NCBI GenBank assembly: GCA_943735955.1
Contig: OX030959.1
Span: 6,566,241-6,630,240, forward strand
DNA from: Piscicola geometra
Lineage: Eukaryota > Annelida > Clitellata > Hirudinida > Piscicolidae
Length of the DNA: 64,000 bases
Reading direction: 5' to 3'
The notes under the pieces are model-generated. The model was not told where the DNA came from. It saw only the letters and a program-made list of their open reading frames with translations, and did not search any database. This document shows, piece after piece, positions 25,628 to 39,400 of this stretch (positions within the stretch are counted from its first letter, which is position 1; every line of letters begins with the position of its first letter). The translations under genes were made by a program, and so were the position numbers.

Positions 25628-27467
25628 AACTCTAGTGATTATACGTAAAGTGAATTTGAATACTTAGGAAAAAACAGCATTAGAGACATGTCAAGAATTC
25701 ATCAAGCTTTCAGCTATTTAAATATGACATTCTTTTCTGAAAATAAAATTGCTAAATTATACTTTCTCAAACTTCTGTTGCTGCATCTGTTTCGGCACCA
25801 GCTGGGTCAATGGATGAGATAGACTCATCGCTCATCTCCTTGATTAGGTCCTTCTTCTTTTACGGCCAGATGCTCTTCTTGCTGCCAATCTTACGCGCAC
25901 TTTATCACCTCAATCGCTTCGTAAATCTACAGTGCGTGTTAAAAAGAAGCTTAAAAAACATTGCGCCGAATAACACAACTTTGAATAATTATATAGTTAT
26001 TAATTCATCAAAATAATGCCTCAGAAGTCATCTATCTGCCTTGCTTCTTTAGAATTTGGTCAAAAAAGGTATTCCAATGATTTAAAAAATCTTTCAAATT
26101 GTCTGAATGTTTCATTTAGAAATTTCCTACTAAATTCGACAATCTAAATTAGAATTTAAAAGATTTGAAAAGTATTTGTGAGTTTTGTTGAAAATTAAAA
26201 TTTACGAAATTATGGTAAGGATGTGAATTATGGAAGAAGTTCTAGATTAATCGAGTAAACCGAATTTCGTGCCCTCCCAATGAAACTTTAAACGACAAGC
26301 AATAGATAATATTAAATTGTGAAGTTCAATTATTTTTTAAATGTTTATATGCGGTAGAAATATTCAGTAATTGTTTTTGAAATATATAATTAATTGGTAT
26401 GTTAGTGAGACGAACAGCCGTCCCAGTGTAGAACCCGTAAGATGTGATTCAGAAAAATATTTGAAAGAAAACAGTTTGATTGGAAAAGTAAAAGTTGGAG
26501 TTATCGTCACTTTAAAACGTTAAGTCTTTGGTAATTAGAAAACTTTAAAACTTAAAGCTAAATTGAATATTTGTATCAAAGACTTTAGATTAAACCATTT
26601 GTCAAGGTGGATGAAAAGTGTTAAACCATAATTTTAAATTAAAGTTTTAAGTAACGAAAGCGCAAAAAAACTTTAAAAGCATTCTGTTTATTTTAACGAA
26701 TATTATTTGTTCAAATTTTTTCTTCTATCCAATGGATAAAAAGACGCATGCAAAAGAATTTAAACAGAATAAGTAGAAACATTTCCAAAGTATTGGAGCT
26801 ACTATAGTAAGGTAAGAACACAAAAGTGCCACTAGCTTGGTAAAAAAAATTATTTCAAGAAATATATTTGAAGTTTTGATGAAAATAGGTTTAAAAAAAG
26901 TTTCATTTGTATTTTAAAATAGTGCAATAAAATTATTTTTAATTTGAACAATAGACCTAAAAAGCATTATAATAAAAATGTATAGTTTATTTTCTCTTTA
27001 AATTGCGTGAAAATATCAAGTTCAGTTTACACATTTTAATCAAATAACTAACACGTGTTTATATACTGCTAAGTGTATTGTATTGCATATTTTAATTTAA
27101 AGATGATAAAGACAGAAAACATGGTTTAATGGGATATATGTCAAGTCTTAGACTATTTCAACGGACGATGTCTTGGAGCTTGTTTAATTTCCTGTATATA
27201 CATGCATGGAGGCTTGCAGATGGCATCGAGTTTTGGAGTTGACGCTGGAATTGATTCAAGTAGGAATGAATAATCTGATCCGCGGATAAAAAGGGTTGCA
27301 GGGATTTTGAAAAATGTTTTTTTAAGATTTGTATCACGTTTTCAAATACATTTTTTTGCGCTTTGTACCAATGATTCTAATAAAAAATGTTTTTGTTAGT
27401 TTTGAAAATAGGCTGAATGAAATCGAAAACTTAAAAGTTCTACTCTATTGTTAGTTGAAGTTAAGCA
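25628..27467. other. Intergenic, upstream of the two-TM protein gene
   Basis: AT-rich DNA without a supportable gene. It should contain the promoter and any 5' UTR exon of the gene starting at 27468. A possible 5' UTR acceptor (GAAGTTAAG|CA) lies just before that ATG. Confidence 0.35.
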
Positions 27468-30400
27468 ATGGAAGCTGATAACAAAAACGGAGATGGAAGA
27501 AGAAAAGACTCGAAAGAGACTGTTGAACAATTAAAGAAAGTAAATAGCAATGACAGCAATAACAACAGCAACCATATAAATTTCAACAACAATAATAACA
27601 GTTTCGATGGCTCCAGAAACATCAAAAACTCAAAAGAAAATGACGACGACGACAGCAAAACCACGTTCAAAAACAACAAAAAAACCTATTCCAAAGAAGA
27701 AGAAGACACACCACCAAGAGGCTCTTTCAGCACCACTAAAGAACCCTTTCCGCCTATTAAACAATCCATTCTCACTCCCAAAACTTCCTCACCAGGCACC
27801 GAGGCGACAACGCCTGTTCCTCAAAACACCCTCGCCAGCAACAAATCCCAAAACCGCTGGCGCTCGAAGTTGCGGAGGAAACGCTTCCTCGCCTCGCGTA
27901 ACAGCGTCTCCAGCATGGACTCGCTCGAGCTGGTGCGCATGAACGCCTCTCCTTCGGTGCGTAAAAAGTGGACCAACTTCGAGACTGCAGGCCGCTGCCT
28001 CATCATCATCTCCATGCTCTTGCTCATCCTGGGCGTCACTCTGACCGTGCTGGGCTTCATCGACCTCAAGTTGCCAGCCTCCAAGCAGCTGCCGATGCAG
28101 ATTATAGGACCCGCTTGCTTGATGACCACCATAGTGATGTGGGTGATCGGAGGCATGTTCAAGAAAATTCTAACGGACGAAACGGAGAATCAGAAGCAGT
28201 TGATGCGACTGAGGACTCGTGTCCAACTTCATGCACTCGCCATGGACATGTACAAGAAGCCACAAAACTTCGCATCACAAGCGCTAGAAGACCCTCGCAT
28301 CAGAAAACAACTGCTGCTGAAGCTGAGACAGCAGAATGCCATGGACAACAGGTGAGTCAGAGTGAGAGAAGGAGGGGAGCTAGAGAAAGGAGAGGAGATT
28401 CGTGGGGAATGATGGAAGGCGGAAGTGAAAAGTGAACCAGGGCTGTGTTTAGAAATGGTCCCATTCATCTCTGAGGATATTCCTTTGTAATTTTCGAACG
28501 TGAAAACTTTCAAAATAGTTATTACCAAAGGCTCTTTAGCATAAAAAATAACTTTTTGTATGTGCACTAATCGGGAAATTGTGAACGCTATGGTCGCAAT
28601 AATCTTTTTTCATAATAAAAGTTCGCACAGAAGGCGAGTGCATTCAACTACCTTTCCAAGCTTTCTTGAAATAAACGAAAACCTGAAAGATTTTGTATGC
28701 AGGCGTGGCTTCTGAAATAATTGTGCAATTTGATTAGATTACTCACCGTCCTGCTCATTGGAAAATGTGCAGAGACAAATTTGAAGGTCTTTTATGTGCA
28801 ATTTTCTTAATGTTATTGCTAGCATTAAAGAGACTAACGGACTCTTTTGAAATTCACTTATCATTGGTTTATCTCAGATTTAAACTAGAAATTGTATATA
28901 AGTTTTATAAAATCTTGATGTGTTTATTTAATTTTTATCATTAATAAATAAAAGCATTTAAGGTCTATGTCGAAAAAAGTTGTCAATTCTATGAAAATCT
29001 TTTTTATCCCATTTAAAAATTATTTTATTTTTTTCATAAAATTAGGACCATTATAAACTGTTCAATTTTATGACATTCCGCATAATCGCAAATGCTCTAA
29101 AAAAATGATTGATTAAAAAAAATCTTTTCCCTCATTGTTTATATTTAAAAATAATTTTTTTAAAAGTTTTTCTATATTTTATAAACTTTTTTTATTCAAA
29201 GTCTACAAATTAGAAAATTAAAATGTTTTGATTCTTTCACGAATGCTCTCTCATCTGACATCGCCAAAGGTCATAACCTCTCACACTGCTACATACTTTC
29301 AAATTAATTTCAATTTATTACTTTCATAAGTGATACGTTTAGTATCTTTCAATATGTCGTTGAATGTTGCCACCATCTCCAAACCTTAGCCGCACAAAGC
29401 CTTAATCCCATACAAAGATTTAAAAGTATCCCTTCCTTCTGTTTCCAACAATGATCCGTTTCTTCTGATCCATTTATCTTGTGCGTCCATTTCTTTGAAG
29501 TGTGCACTCAATCATGCAATCAGCAGTCTGCCTTCTAAGGGTGCCCGAGGAGACAGTGATGATGGCTTCTTTGATACATTGAAGGATATTTCTTTGTTGC
29601 TCCAGCGCCGATTTCTCTTATGTTTATATCGCTTCAGTAGAAGTATCATTTTGTCCCTGCATGTTTCTGTCTCATTTGGAAAAGCTCCATTAATAATATC
29701 AATTTTTTCAATAAAAATTGTAAAAAAAATTAATTGAAAGAATTGAAAAAACTTAAAGTCAATTTTTAACTTCTTAAAGTATAAAAAATGTAAAAATTGA
29801 GATTTTTTAAATAAAATATCGCATTTTTTCAGTCAATCATTTATCATTCTCGTTATCTCTTTGGAAAAACTGTTGCTTTTCAAAATTTTCAAACCAGAGT
29901 TTTCTTTTGTTTGGCTCCTTAAATACATTATATTCAATATTTTATTTCATTGACAACTCTTCCATTTAGAGAATATTCAAGAATAGCTTTGCATTAGAAA
30001 ATAAATAGAAGTTATGTTTTAGAAGCAACAATATAAATATCAAACCAGTGAAATATATTTTAAACATTTTTTACGAATTTTAATTCGGAAAAATAAATCA
30101 CAATATCTCTCAAAACCTTTTTCTAAGCCAAGATATCATTATATTTTTCATTTATTGTTCCAAAGGTATTATTGTTGTTTTTCCACATACAAAATTATTA
30201 TCAAAATTTATACTTTAAGATAAACGCCCTCACATACACTCTCTAACCATTTCAAGTTTCGACTGTGAAATAAATTGCGCTAGAAACATAAAAAAAATTT
30301 CGTAACATTAAATTTTTTTTTAATTGAACAAGTGCTTTTTTAAAAATCAGTTAAGAGAGATACTGCTTTAATCTCGATGTTTACAAAATGACTTGAAGCT

Positions 30401-33400
30401 TTTAAAATATTAGGAATTTACCAAGCTATTATGCCTGCTTTAACATTTACTCTTAGAAGACTTATTCTTTAATCTCTCTCTACAAATTCTGTGGCTTTCT
30501 ATGTATTAAACGGCATTACAGCAAGGGAGCTTCAATAAATTATTAAACAAGATTCGTGCAGTAAAAGCCCAAAATACGGGCTTTACATTGAATCATGTTC
30601 TAGAATCATATAAAAACCTTTTTCTTTCTTCTTCGCTGCATCCTATGCTTTTCAGAAGCGCTGTTGCTTTTTTAATGGAGTTAATACATCTTTTATCGAA
30701 CTTCAATATATGCGGCTGTCTTGAACTGCTTGGATCGCAACATTTAAATGAGAAACAGTAGAAGGCGCTAAAAGCTGAGAAAAGAAAATGACATTGTTTG
30801 CTGGAGAGTGCATGACAAACACCTCGGCATCGCCTTTCTGACACCGCCTCATGAGACTTTTCCTGCTTTGAATGCCTTTACACGATTTGAAAAATGTTCT
30901 CATAACGTTCAACCAAATTCTATCAAATAAAGAAACAAGTTTTTAAAATTTAATTTTAAACCTATTTATTTTAAATTAGTGTTTAATTTGTGAATATTTA
31001 TTTTGTAGTCATGCAACTTTGAAATTTAATCTTACAATTAGGTTTTCGTTTCGGCTTACCTACTTTCCTTTAGCCGGAAACGCGACTTTCGATTCTTAGA
31101 AGTGGCTATTTCGAGAACATTTACATTTTTTTAAATATAAAGCACTTTTTAGGTTAAGATTTAAAAAAAGCATTTATTTATTTTATATTAAAGGTAATAA
31201 GAATTCCAGAAATCTTTCAAAAGTAACAGCTCCAAGGAGTTTTCTATCTTCAGAACCATTTCACGAAAAAAATAATTTTAACTTTTTTAGCACAATTTTT
31301 ATAAAAACCAACTTGATAAAAATTAATTTTCATTTCAAACTAAATGGTCATTTAGGAGAGCATCATTAGGCTAGGCACACGCAAGCCCATCACTTCTCAG
31401 CAGACGCTCAATGGCAACTTCTCGCAAGAAAATGCAACACGATTAACTTATTTATTTTTCATTTAAACAATAGAATAAAAAGTGAAAAGATTCTATAAAA
31501 CTTAAGTTCGTTATACCGAAACATCATTCACGTGCTGATTTATTGGTGAGTTTTTTTGCTTTGAAGCACTTCCATGTATTCAGGTTATTTAGAAAGACGT
31601 GACAGTGAATCCACAAAGAGCAATGGAACTTGCTGTAGTCTTGAGTATCAGTCGCCTTTAACAGCAATCAACAAGCTTATCTCAACGAACAACTCAAGGA
31701 TGTTTTCAAGAAGAACTCATGTCAACGAAATAATTCAAAAGCCTAAACCTACATTCAATGACCATTGTCTTTGATTTAACTTTATTTCAAGCTTACAGTC
31801 ATTTTCTTCGAAATGCTATTTATGCTCAAATGGTAATCCTGTTGAATGCTGACTTAAAATTATCTATTAACTCTTTAAATCTCAATTTTTGTTGAATGAT
31901 CATTTACACATTTTAATTCCATTATTTAAATAATAATCTTTCATTCTCGGCTCTCCAGGGACTCATGTTATGTGAAAATGCCTTCATTCTTCATTATTTT
32001 GAAAAAAATCGCCCAGCAGAAACCACTGATTCGATGATTTCTTGCGCATCCAACATGCCAGATCTACATAGCTTTGGGCTTCGTTCATAAAACCAATTTT
32101 TCGTATTCTTATTCTATATCTATATGACTTAGACTATACTTCGTTTTTTATGTCTGGTATGTAACTCTTTTTAAAGTCATTTCTCTGAATTTATCTTTTC
32201 CGGATGTTCTTTCTAAAGCAGGTATAATTTGAACATCAATTATTGCTGTGATGTCGTCATAGATTCTCCGTGATGAAGTTCTATGCCTTAACGCTGCATG
32301 ACCCCAGAGTGTCTCAGAAATATTAAGACCCGCCAGATCACACGAGTCCATAAGAAACGGTTCGCATGGCAAGGAAACACATCCCAAGGGACTGCACGGC
32401 GATGATCGATTAGATTGCTTTGAGAAATGAGAGGGAAGAATGAGAAGGAGGCAAGAAAATAATCAAGAAAGGTTGTTTATGAAGAGTAATTTGATGGATG
32501 AACGCTCGTCTATTTAACCTCATACATGACGACAGACATGGCCTCTTTAATGACAGGCATGTAGTAATCTTCATTAGCGAGGGGCAGTGACTTATAATGA
32601 GACTTGAGCTCTTGAGACCGCTCAAGAACCTTTCGCTTAAACTTCCAACGGTACTTTCTACTTAAACTCAATTAAAATGTTGTGTTTTAAAGCTTTTAAA
32701 AGCTTTTTTCGAATTAAATCTTTGAAGTTTCACATACGTAGTTTTCCTTGAGCTGTTAACAGTTTTGCAAATTTCTGGATTTAAGAATATTTTCATTTTT
32801 CGAACACATTATTTACGTCTTACTACCACTATTAATTCCACTTATCAAGGCCAATATTAATTCAAACTAGGAAGGGAAACGAATACAAAACTCAAAACCC
32901 GGTTACCTAGCTACAGACCCAGGTACCCGAAAAAACGTGAAATATGCATTTTAGATAAAGAACGAAAATTTCGTAAGATACAAAAGTCAAAATTGGAAAA
33001 GATTTATTCAGTTTAAATTAAAGAGAATAAGGCTTGAATGAATCAAATCAGTAAAAAAATTATTTATGATAAGTTTTTTTTAATCTATTTTCTATTTTTT
33101 TCTACCTTTTATATTTGTTCAATGCCTGTCAACTTTTTACTCCTTGAGAGAAATTGCTTTGTTAAAGTCATGTTTGAATATCTTTTGAATTTGAAAATAG
33201 AAGTTCTTTTAAAGCAGAGATGGAATGCCTGAAGCTCTGTACAACGATCAAATTATTGCTCATAATCAGTCAGTTAACGTTGCCTTTTCATTTTCTACGT
33301 TTTTTTTTCTCAGTTGTGAAGCATCTAACACAGGCTCCAATATGCAAAGAATATATCAAATTACTCCTATATAAGTCTTAGCCGTTATCATGACTTTAAC

Positions 33401-36400
33401 AGTATGGACTTTTATGCTGCTTTTATCGTTGCGAATGCTTTGTTATCTCAGTCCTGTTTCCACATTTTACTGTACTTCAAAGCTTTTATGCGCCCTTTAG
33501 ATTTCGAAATTTTGATGACAAATACTTTGTCGAAAAATTAAAAACGATGAAGGCATTCGATTCTTTATACCTCTTGCAATCAATAAGCATTTTAATTAGT
33601 GCAGTTCTTCTAAATCATTACTTCAACTATTAGAGGATCTTGATGGGTAACTTTTAGAATTGGCGGTGTTCCAGTCTATCAACACAAACACAGTTCCCCA
33701 GCGAGGCAGTTCGAATTCTTAATACAACCCTAATTGGGACTTCTTCTTCCAATAAGGCTTTCAGAGCTCTCACATTGATCCAGGTACCTTTCTATTCCAG
33801 GCATATCTTTCCTCAGCCTAATGCCTCTTTTATGCCTTCCGAGTCCGAGCGAGACGCCTCTTTGCAAGGGTAAAGGGGGCTTTTGATGCTTGGACTTTAA
33901 GCAGTTTGTGCTATATAAATCGAATTATTTTCTTTATTGCTTTCTTGGATTAGCATTCTTGTTCATTTCTGGTGTATTTACCTTCTAGATAATAGAGGCG
34001 TTGATGGCATGCCGTGTTTAAATCGTGTTCCAAAATAACTCAGCTCCCTGAAAAATTGCATTAAGATAAGAACATACTTAAATTCTATTATGAAGCAGAG
34101 GCAAGGGGGGAGCTGTTTCAAACTTCACCACGTTTGTACGCCTCGTTTGAACCCTTGCGGTGTCTGAGTGCTTTTTCTAAAGAACTCGCAAAAAGAATTG
34201 ATTAAACTGAAAACATTTTTGTAATTTTAAATCTTTTAAAACAATTTATCTAAGATTATTTTTTCCAAAATTTTTCACAGTTTTTGTAAAACAATTTTTA
34301 TTACAATTCTTTTTGAACAATTTTGTTATAATTCTTTTTGAGAAGTTTTTTTACAATTCTTTTTCATAAATTTTATACGATTCTTTTTCAACCATTAAAA
34401 AAATATTGTAATAAAAATAAAATGTTAAACAATAGTTTAGACATATTTTTGAACAATTATTTGCTTATTATTGGGTAAGTAATCATTTTCAGAATATGAA
34501 TCGTTAGGCTAGTATATATTTTTTCCTCTTTTTTTCACTTTCTTTCATTAAAAATCAGTCTTTAACGCTTTCGAAAATAGGTATTGTTCGCCAAGTTGTT
34601 GGTGGCATTATTCTTTAGGTATTACCTGTGGTAAACTAGATTTAAAACAGACAATCGATAAAAATATAAATCCATAGTTTGTCTCAACTTGATTTCGGAG
34701 CGTTCAAAACTGTTGAATAATGAGACATTTTTAATTAAAAAAATTGCCCGAACTTTATACGCTTTTTTTGTATTAAATATTTTTCAACACAAAGTATTTT
34801 TACAACTTTACAACAGGATTTATTTGACACTTTTTATGGCATTGAATTAAAGAATATTATACACATTTTTTTGACGGCTTATATTTTGAACAAGGATGCC
34901 TTATTCAAGCTTTTTACGTCAAAATATCAAAAAATTTAGAGAAAACCTTTGTAGGAATGTACAAATATTTTAAAGTATTTTAAATAAAATGAATCTGGTG
35001 GTTCTGTGACAAAAGACAGCCTCGAAGAATTGGGAAAACCAAATGTAAATCTTTGAAAGCTTTAATAATTATTTTTAAAGAATTCATAGATTGATGGACA
35101 ATTAAATGCGCAGTAATGAAGACGGATTTTTGAATAAAAAAGAAAAATTAAATAGAATTTGAAGCAATTAATCAGCCTTTTGTGTGCATGTTTTCAGGCT
35201 TCGCTAAGTTTTAAACATCGTTTCTTGCAAATTTGTTCGAATTTCTCTTACACAAAGTTATAAATTATAGGATTAAAGTTCACAAAAATCAATAAGCCTT
35301 TGTTTGCTTTTTCAGGCGTTTTTGAAAAAGCAATTTTTTTAATCCTGAAATATGTACGTTCATAAATATCTGACTTATTTTGCAGAGAATTTGAATTAAA
35401 TCGACAGATATTTGAAATAGGTGATTTTTAGTCTTTTCTCAATCTAAAAAAATCTAAAAGACTTCTTTATATTTTGTTCGTCTGTCAAGCATCTTTAAAA
35501 TGTTTCAAAACATCAGAGAACGTCATTATTGCCGAGATTGAAGGTAACTGCAAATGTCACACCGAATTTATGTCAGACCATTGTGAGTTAATTGAAATGT
35601 TAAATGCAAATCCATTTGCCGATTGAGAAAGAAGTGTCGAGTGCAGATTCTAACAAGCTGGAAAACGAAATATAATTAACACAGTACGATGAGTAGAATA
35701 AACCGACTTAAGTTTCATTCCTTGTTCGAATTATTTCATTGAGACTTCTTCTAGATTAATTTTCCAATACTTTTCTTTAAACAATAAATTTTCAAACTAT
35801 AGTGAAATTAATTTGAAAGAAGTTTGAAGGATTTTCTTATCGGGAGAAAGCAGACAGGCTCATTAATAATAGTGAGCTGTTTCACTAGACCACTAACACT
35901 AGATGTTTTGACGAGTGTGGTGTGAAAAGCACCATTTCACACACATAATCTTGCGAAAACCAATACATACACCGTCCACTTATGAATACTTTCTGAAAAG
36001 CATCAAGAGTCTTCATTGCAGAACTGATTCAGCGTAAAGGTTGAGTAGGACAAATTAAATATCTAGTTTGTGTGAGGGGATCAGAAATAAGAAGAAAGTT
36101 GATGAAAAGATGTGTGGAATGTGTGTATTCGAAGAAGCAGGATGAAGTAGACAGGTTTATAATGAAGCTGACAAGAATGATGGATGATGTGAGTGAGTGG
36201 ATGCGCATCATGTCAGTGCCTTAAACTTGGAGATAAAAGCCACTCTTAAAAGATGATGTTGATGAATTAAAAGTGGTTTGACTGAATTAAAACTAAGCCC
36301 GTCAAAAGACTTGGATTTTTTTCAACTATTCATAAAACTGGTTGAAAACAGTGTTTTAGAAAATTAAGTCATTTGTTTTTAAAATAAATAGTGGCAACTT

Positions 36401-39400
36401 TTTGAAGGTCTAAGAATATGAATAATGACATTGAAAAAACTTTCGTACAAAGCATTTGGATCACAATTAATCAAAGTTTTCACTTTAATTTAAATTTTAA
36501 ATAATATCTTAAAACAGGAGGAAATTTTTAGTTTTGATAACACAAAAGCACTCTTGGCATGCCTGTAAAATCCTGGTTTTAGAAGCTCTCCTTCGGTTCG
36601 AATAAATCCGAAAAATAATTATACGCAGTTCCAAATTTTTGTTTGACAAATTCACATTTTGAATGCAAATTCTACGTTTTTACTTTTAAATAATAAATTT
36701 TTTTCATTTTCTGTGAACCAGTTATCTACGCTAACTGATGAAGTGTTGTGGTAAAGTATTCCCAAGAATGGTTAGGGACTAAAGTTTCACAGTACTTTAA
36801 GTCCAAAAGGTTTACCTATCTAAAAAATTACCATTTATTTCATACATTATTCAAACCCTTAATTTGAAAAATAATATTGAAAAAATATATAAGCTCTTAA
36901 ATACAAACGAATAAAAGCAAAATTAAAAAAAAAAATTTCATGACTTCATTCTTAAGAGTTTATGACTTATACGTGAAAAGTAAAAAGATCAAAATAAATT
37001 TAAAAAGTAAATTTAAATCACGTCAGATAAATATCAATATCGATTTACGTCAAAAATACCAATTAAGCCTTAATTTAAGGTGTGCTTTGGTGTGATATGG
37101 GTGATGGTATTGGAGTGGTGGTGTGATGATGATGATGGTATTGGAGTGGTGGTGTGATGATGATGATGGAATGGTATAAAGGAGTGGTGTGAGGATGATG
37201 ATGGAATGGTATAAGCGGGTGGTGTGATGATGATGGAATGGTATAAGGGGGTGGTGTGATGATGATGATGGAATGTGAAGGACATGTCCCAAATCTTCTC
37301 CCATTTCCAAAAGTAAGTGTAGGAATTCAAAAAGCTCTTTGCATGGATTTAAAATTAAAAAATGAAAAATAAATTAGACAGTATTACCCAAATGCAATTT
37401 GCAGTAATAAATCACTTAAAAATGAAAATATGAAACACTATGAAGCTGCAGTGATGTTGGCAGCAAAAGAACACACGACGCAAACACTGCCACCGTGATT
37501 TTGTAAACGTCGGGTCAAATTGTTACTCGGGAAAGAAGAGTTTGTATGTGTTTTTATTTATGTTTTTATATATTTGTTTAGGTGTGTTTTTCTTGTGTGT
37601 GTTTTTGTATAATTAAATTTTTTTTCTGTGTTTTATTTGCTGGCGTAAAGTTTGAACATCTAACATGCTCAAACTAATTTCTACGACTGAGCCTTGAGCA
37701 ACCAACCAAGTAAATTGTTTGTCTAAACGGAAAAACGTTTTCTTGTTGGATAGACTATGTTGAAATATGTTTAAACATCATTTATGTGTCATATTTTTAT
37801 TTCATGATCATTCGATCTAACATTCGAGCATGTCAAGCTTTCTTGTTTGGCATCATGAATCATAAAGGTGTGACTAAGAAAGCATCTCCAAGGCTTGCAG
37901 CTGAGTTTTTGAAAAACTATTTAGGAAAATACCTAAATCATTTATTAGCAACAAATATTTTTTTTTTTAAATTCACAACTTTTCAAATGCAAAAACACAC
38001 AAATACACACAGACTCTCATCTCTGAACCATAGTTTTTCCATTATTCACAGAACATTGGAGCCTTTCAAAACATTTTTTGCAACAGCGTGCATGCACCTT
38101 TCAACCTTTTCCTATTCCTCATTTTGTCTTTTTTAATCTTTTTCCACTTTATATATATATTTTTTCGTCTGTTCCTATTTCTTTGTCTGTTTTTATATTC
38201 TTTCAATAAGCTTCTTGTTTTCTTTTTTTTCTTGATTTAATTATTTTCTATTTTTTTAATGATTTTTATATCCGTTTTTTCAATTCATTCTCTTCCTTTA
38301 TCTACCTTGAAACCCTTCGTCATTCCGCCGCGCTTACCTGCTTATACCTTTTTGTGAGCATGTTTCAAAACTTATATTTTATTTAAAATCATATTGTATT
38401 TACCTTGTTTTATTTTTTCAAAGTATTTTAAATAAGGAAAATAATTTATATTTATTTTATATAAAACAAAGAAAGTGCGACGTCTAAGCAATTTAGTGCC
38501 TACACCAGTTCACCATAAGCCTCAAGAATAAGTGATGCATTTGAAGCTGTTACTTTTACAAACATGCCTGGTAAATTCCCTTGGTGACGTCACTTCACCA
38601 ACATTTTTTTTCCTAAAACTTTTGTGAAACTGTGTCTTATTACCGCAATGAATAGCCTCTGGAAGATGTGTGTCACTCACAGCTCGTTCTTTGAACCAAT
38701 GTAGGGCCTTCCAACCGGGAGGCTCATGGCTGTCTTCACAGTTGATACATCTTGCTTTCGTAAACAATCAACGTTCGTCAACTTGGTGGTTGGGGCTTCC
38801 GTTTTGGCAGTGCGACTAATTCAAGAACAATTCCTTAGGGTGGTTGCACTCTTTCAAGTTTTGTTGTAAAAGATTAATAACGGCGGATATTTTTAAGCAC
38901 TCCGTCATTCATTCCTTTATAGATTTTCATTAAACGAGAAAGAATGTAATTTCTTTGATAATAAAAATTATATTTGTTAGGTCCTTAATTTTATTCAATT
39001 TGTAATATTAAGAACCTAAAATATATTGTTATTCAATTTTTAATAAGACTATTAAAGTTTATTTTAATTTTAAACTATTCAAACATTCAGTTAAATTCAT
39101 GATTGCATAGATTAAAGACAGCATGCAATCGGCTCGCGGGTTTGAGAAGTAGAAAGTCGTGTATCAAGTCCTTTCACTAAGAGCATTATGCCCCTTTCAA
39201 CTTCAATTTCGTTTAAATCCCCCTCAAGTCACTTCCGTGTACTCTGCCACAGGCGTTCCCAGGGCAGTCGCTTTACATCCTCCTTCATTTTAGTCTCAAT
39301 CTTTTCTTTCAAGCATTAACAACTTTAATCAAAATTTAAAAAAAAGTTAGAATTTTTTTATCTAAATTTAAATATTTTGCAGTTTTCATGTATTAGGAAC

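Noticed and set aside
32148..32387. 80-codon minus-strand frame with ordinary composition
   Set aside because: No family resemblance, no convincing splice sites or promoter; left as unassigned within the intron.
38522..38767. 81-codon minus-strand frame with several Cys and His
   Set aside because: Cys/His spacing does not match a zinc-finger pattern I know and no exon context is visible.
39109..39165. tRNA-like stretch with CGGCT and ATCAAGTCC
   Set aside because: A-box is missing and arms do not pair; too degraded to call a tRNA or SINE.
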